Of a stretch of 17,715 nucleotides of DNA, positions 15,561 through 17,715 are shown one piece after another. The notes under the pieces are model-generated. The model ran no database searches. It had not been told where the DNA came from and was given only the letters and a program-made list of their open reading frames with translations. Location: the NCBI GenBank assembly GCA_028711405.1, contig JAQTSH010000003.1:7417-25131 (forward strand), given 5' to 3'. How positions within the stretch are numbered: the first letter of the stretch is position 1; every line of letters starts with the position of its first letter. The stretch is from Methanoregula sp. (GTDB taxonomy: Archaea; Halobacteriota; Methanomicrobia; Methanomicrobiales; Methanospirillaceae). The translations under genes were made by a program, and so were the position numbers.

Positions 15561-15579
15561 AACATTGTAATTAAATGTT
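15561..15579 (-). promoter_or_regulatory. TATA-like element inside an inverted repeat upstream of the fwd operon
   Basis: AACATT (15561-15566) and AATGTT (15574-15579) flank GTAATTA, and the minus-strand centre TTTAATTA is TATA-like about 50 bases before the ferredoxin ATG. A repressor binding here would block TBP. The rest of 15528-15818 is AT-rich and holds no convincing gene; a 69-codon minus-strand frame at 15597-15806 has no recognisable features. Confidence 0.4.
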
Positions 15580-15761
15580 ATGAAAAAACATTGATATTAA
15601 TTAAAAAAGGTTAATGGATTTTTTCTTTCTTGAACCTTGATTAACTTAAGACGATACGGGAACCCGGTTATAACGCAGATGTGGCATGGGAGACATACAT
15701 AATTCCCTTCGGGACACATGTATACAGCACAAGAAAACCGCGAGAGCGCTTGGTATGTTAA

Positions 15762-15768
15762 ATAAAAA
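15762..15768 (-). terminator. Oligo-T tract after the DsrE-like gene
   Basis: Minus-strand CTTTTTATTT about 50 bases after the stop of the DsrE-like gene is the first T-rich tract downstream of it and a plausible terminator. It would separate that gene from the fwd operon promoter. Confidence 0.3.
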
Positions 15769-15818
15769 GATCCGGGGTGCCCCATAGCATTTTCCCGGGA
15801 TGCCATCGCATCGTCCCC

Positions 15819-17063
15819 CTAAAAGAAAAGAATCCGTTGGGTGTTTGCAATAACCCCGCGTGGGGGGGAGAAAAGAAGGTTTGCCAGTTCCCCTGGACCG
15901 ATATCGAGAACAGCATTCATTCTTGGATTTTTCTGGACATTGCGTTTGTGAAAGGATGGCATATGCGCATAAAGTTCAAGATTTTTATTTCCTCCTGCGG
16001 CATTCACTATATCCTGCATATTAAAGAAAAGATCGTCGGGATCTGCTGTCTGGGTTCCGGTCAGCGAGTAGATCCCATCTTCCAGAAAGATCACACGGGT
16101 TGCTATCCCATTATGCGCACACGCAATTGCAAACGCGAATCCACCAAATGCATGTTCGGTACCATACGGAGTATGGGTAATCATTATGACCAGCGATGGT
16201 GGAGTGGGCTTCTTGTTTTCCCACAAGTTCCGTCCTGTCGCAAGACATTCGGAGATATCGATTAACCCCACGGATTCTCCCAGGATGCAATGACTGTCCC
16301 TGAACCGGTACACGATGGCGTTCAGGTTCCGGATTTTGCATGGTTCAATAGAACAGGCTGAAACAATTGTACCTTTTCCACCGTCCCATGTATTGTAGCC
16401 TCTTGCAGCGGCAGACCGACCGCATGCAAGCATCAGGAACGGATGGTTGGTGCTCCGTGCGATCTCCCCGATTTCCTGAAAACCGGTCCCGATATTTCTA
16501 AACACACCAGGATTCTGGTTGTTATGGGTGACATGTACTCCATCAAGATATGCATAGAGCTCCGGGGATATCCCTTCCTTTACAACCGCTTGGAGGCAGG
16601 CAAGAGAATACTGGCATGATCTGTTCATGTACGGGGATGAAATCTGGAGATATCCTAAGGTCTTTGAATCGGGATCAATCTGTCGGCAAACCCGGATGAT
16701 CTCTTTCCAGAAGGACCATGAATCCGGCTGATCGGTCTCTTTCTGGTCAAATACCAATCCGGGAAATTTCATTATAAGGGAGGAGACCGATAAACCCCGA
16801 AGATCCAGTTCCCTGCGGTCACAGATCAGGCATACGGATGGAAGTGACAGGATAAGATCCCAGATCTGGAGAGTTTCCTCTTCATGAAGGCTATAAAGAG
16901 CATCACCCGTGATAAAGAACCTGAATTTCGTGTTTTTATCACGGGACGGATGACGCAAGGCATCAGGGTGGATATTTATATAGAAATATTTCAGGGATTC
17001 TGCAATCCACGATAAGCGTTCAGCGGTCAGGGCAGAACTTAAAAGGAACCAAATGGATGTCAT
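15819..17063 (-). CDS. Three-domain DsrE/DsrF superfamily fusion, putative sulfur-relay protein
   Basis: I read three consecutive DsrE-superfamily domains in the 414 residues. Residues 1-135 are DsrE/DsrH-like, with GDALYSL (53-59) and ICDRRELDLRGL (80-91, Cys81). Residues 136-275 are DsrE/TusD-like: YAYLDGV (170-176), then LACGRSAAARGY (212-223), where Cys214 falls at the same spacing before the Arg-Gly as the sulfur-carrying Cys78 of DsrE/TusD. Residues 288-414 are DsrF/TusC-like: HTPYGTEHA (297-305), FLEDGIYSLTG (326-336) and a terminal RILFF. In sulfur oxidisers DsrE, F and H are separate subunits passing persulfide sulfur; a single chain is unusual to me. No signal peptide or membrane span, so cytosolic. 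The gene is upstream of the fwd operon in the same direction, but 300 bases away. Function in cofactor or tRNA sulfuration is inference. Confidence 0.8.
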   Translation of the reverse strand: MTSIWFLLSSALTAERLSWIAESLKYFYINIHPDALRHPSRDKNTKFRFFITGDALYSLHEEETLQIWDLILSLPSVCLICDRRELDLRGLSVSSLIMKFPGLVFDQKETDQPDSWSFWKEIIRVCRQIDPDSKTLGYLQISSPYMNRSCQYSLACLQAVVKEGISPELYAYLDGVHVTHNNQNPGVFRNIGTGFQEIGEIARSTNHPFLMLACGRSAAARGYNTWDGGKGTIVSACSIEPCKIRNLNAIVYRFRDSHCILGESVGLIDISECLATGRNLWENKKPTPPSLVIMITHTPYGTEHAFGGFAFAIACAHNGIATRVIFLEDGIYSLTGTQTADPDDLFFNMQDIVNAAGGNKNLELYAHMPSFHKRNVQKNPRMNAVLDIGPGELANLLFSPPRGVIANTQRILFF

Positions 17064-17085
17064 CAGCGGATATCTCTAATGCCAT

Positions 17086-17100
17086 TCTATTAATTTTCAA
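17086..17100 (-). promoter_or_regulatory. Candidate TATA box for the DsrE-like gene
   Basis: On the minus strand TTGAAAATTAATAGA lies 25-35 bases before ATG 17063, and no Shine-Dalgarno sequence precedes that ATG. This spacing suggests a leaderless transcript. Confidence 0.35.
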
Positions 17101-17199
17101 TCTAGATAATTATTATCACTTAACGCTGGCAAAACCACGTAACTCTTCCCTGATACATTGGAGACGTTATCCTGTCAGCTGGATGTTCCACACGTCGTT

Positions 17200-17510
17200 A
17201 GGCACGTCACATTTCGGTTATTCTTTGTATCCGTTACCTTGCGGATTTCCGGCATACAGGCAATCTGTCGATTCGAAAACTTGGCTTACTGTCTGCATCA
17301 AATACCGTGGAGAACCTGTCCGGCATCACAGACACGGATGGTAGCATGTACGAGAGTAAGATACCCGGGTTCGCAGTCAACACAAAAGTACAGTCCGGTG
17401 AAAACTATCCGTATATTGACTCATATAATTCCGGAAATCGATAGGGGATGGACAATCGATGTGTAAAACCTGAGTGATGGATCGTATTATCGGGTAGATC
17501 TGCGAAAACT
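17200..17510 (+). pseudogene. Possible remnant of a surface or secreted protein gene
   Basis: Plus-strand translation gives protein-like fragments in different frames interrupted by stops. One frame runs through LADFRHTGNLSIRKLGLL to NTKVQSGENYPYIDSYNS and stops at the TAG at about 17441-17443. A second frame picks up with RGWTIDV, hits TAA, and continues as NLSDGSYYRVDLRKLYNDDS. The Gly/Asn/Ser/Tyr-rich style resembles extracellular repeat proteins of methanogens. One frame change and one in-frame stop would account for it. No start codon or promoter is clear. It could instead be chance. Confidence 0.35.
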
Positions 17511-17518
17511 ATACAACG

Positions 17519-17715
17519 ATGACAGCCGCATTCCAGAATCCCATTCCGCCGTTTCCCTACTGGGAGCGTCGCATATACCGGGTATCCCGTCCGGTAACTG
17601 AAGAGGACATTGAGGCTTTTATAGGTAACGAGGAACTCTACGTTCGGGACACGGAAGCCGGTCCGGTCCATATCATACATAAATACGGACTCGTTGAGAT
17701 TCACGCACGTATCGG
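17519..17715 (+). CDS. Unrecognised protein, N-terminal part only
   Basis: A plus-strand frame opens at ATG 17519 and is still open at the last base, giving 65 complete codons. The translation begins MTAAFQNPIPPFPYWERR and continues with an acidic helix (TEEDIEAFIG) and beta-like segments (ELYVRD, HIIHKYGLVEIHARIG), which is typical of a folded soluble protein. A stop (TAG) lies shortly upstream in the same frame, so this is the only ATG start. No ribosome-binding site is visible. I do not recognise the family. It overlaps the tail of the putative pseudogene remnant in another frame. The opposing minus-strand frame (17405-17704) looks like its shadow. Confidence 0.5.
   Translation, partial: MTAAFQNPIPPFPYWERRIYRVSRPVTEEDIEAFIGNEELYVRDTEAGPVHIIHKYGLVEIHARI

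Noticed and set aside
15597..15806. 69-codon minus-strand frame between the DsrE-like gene and the fwd operon
   Set aside because: No motif and no ribosome-binding site, and it runs through T-rich termination and promoter-like sequence.

Overview
The window reads as chromosomal DNA of a formate-using, hydrogenotrophic methanogenic archaeon, most likely of the order Methanomicrobiales. The support is an F420-type formate dehydrogenase (FdhA/FdhB), a formylmethanofuran dehydrogenase operon (the first step of CO2 reduction to methane), archaeal AT-rich promoter elements and oligo-T termination tracts. The order is inferred from gene content and protein style, not from a database match.

Layout, left to right. 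Positions 1-534 (minus) hold the 5' part of a zinc-ribbon/HTH protein that runs off the left edge. It is divergent from fdhA-fdhB (779-4102, plus), whose leader carries a perfect 10-bp inverted repeat. Convergent to fdhB is a 637-residue MoeA fused to a C-terminal periplasmic-binding-protein-like domain (4153-6066, minus). A roughly 940-bp gap with no convincing gene follows. Next come a HIT-family protein (7008-7412, plus) and a second, ordinary MoeA (7507-8721, plus), then fdhD (8969-9799, minus) and a SagB-type nitroreductase-like protein (10065-10811, minus). The formylmethanofuran dehydrogenase operon lies at 10891-15518 (minus), in transcription order ferredoxin, fwdD, fwdB, fwdA, fwdC. 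Beyond it is a 414-residue protein that fuses three DsrE/DsrF-superfamily domains (15819-17063, minus). The right end holds what looks like a decayed surface-protein remnant (about 17200-17510) and the start of an unrecognised plus-strand gene (17519 to the edge).

The theme is molybdenum/tungsten pterin enzymology. Two bis-pterin enzymes (FdhA and FwdB/D) sit beside two metal-insertion proteins (MoeA paralogues), one carrying a possible oxyanion-binding domain, and beside FdhD, which passes sulfur to the formate dehydrogenase cofactor. The single-chain DsrE-DsrE-DsrF protein next to the fwd operon is a putative sulfur-relay protein. It is the most interesting candidate for an undescribed part of this cofactor-maturation neighbourhood, although that link rests on domain identity and proximity only.

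Both catalytic subunits carry cysteine, not selenocysteine, at the metal-ligand position. No tRNA, rRNA, CRISPR array or intact insertion sequence was seen.
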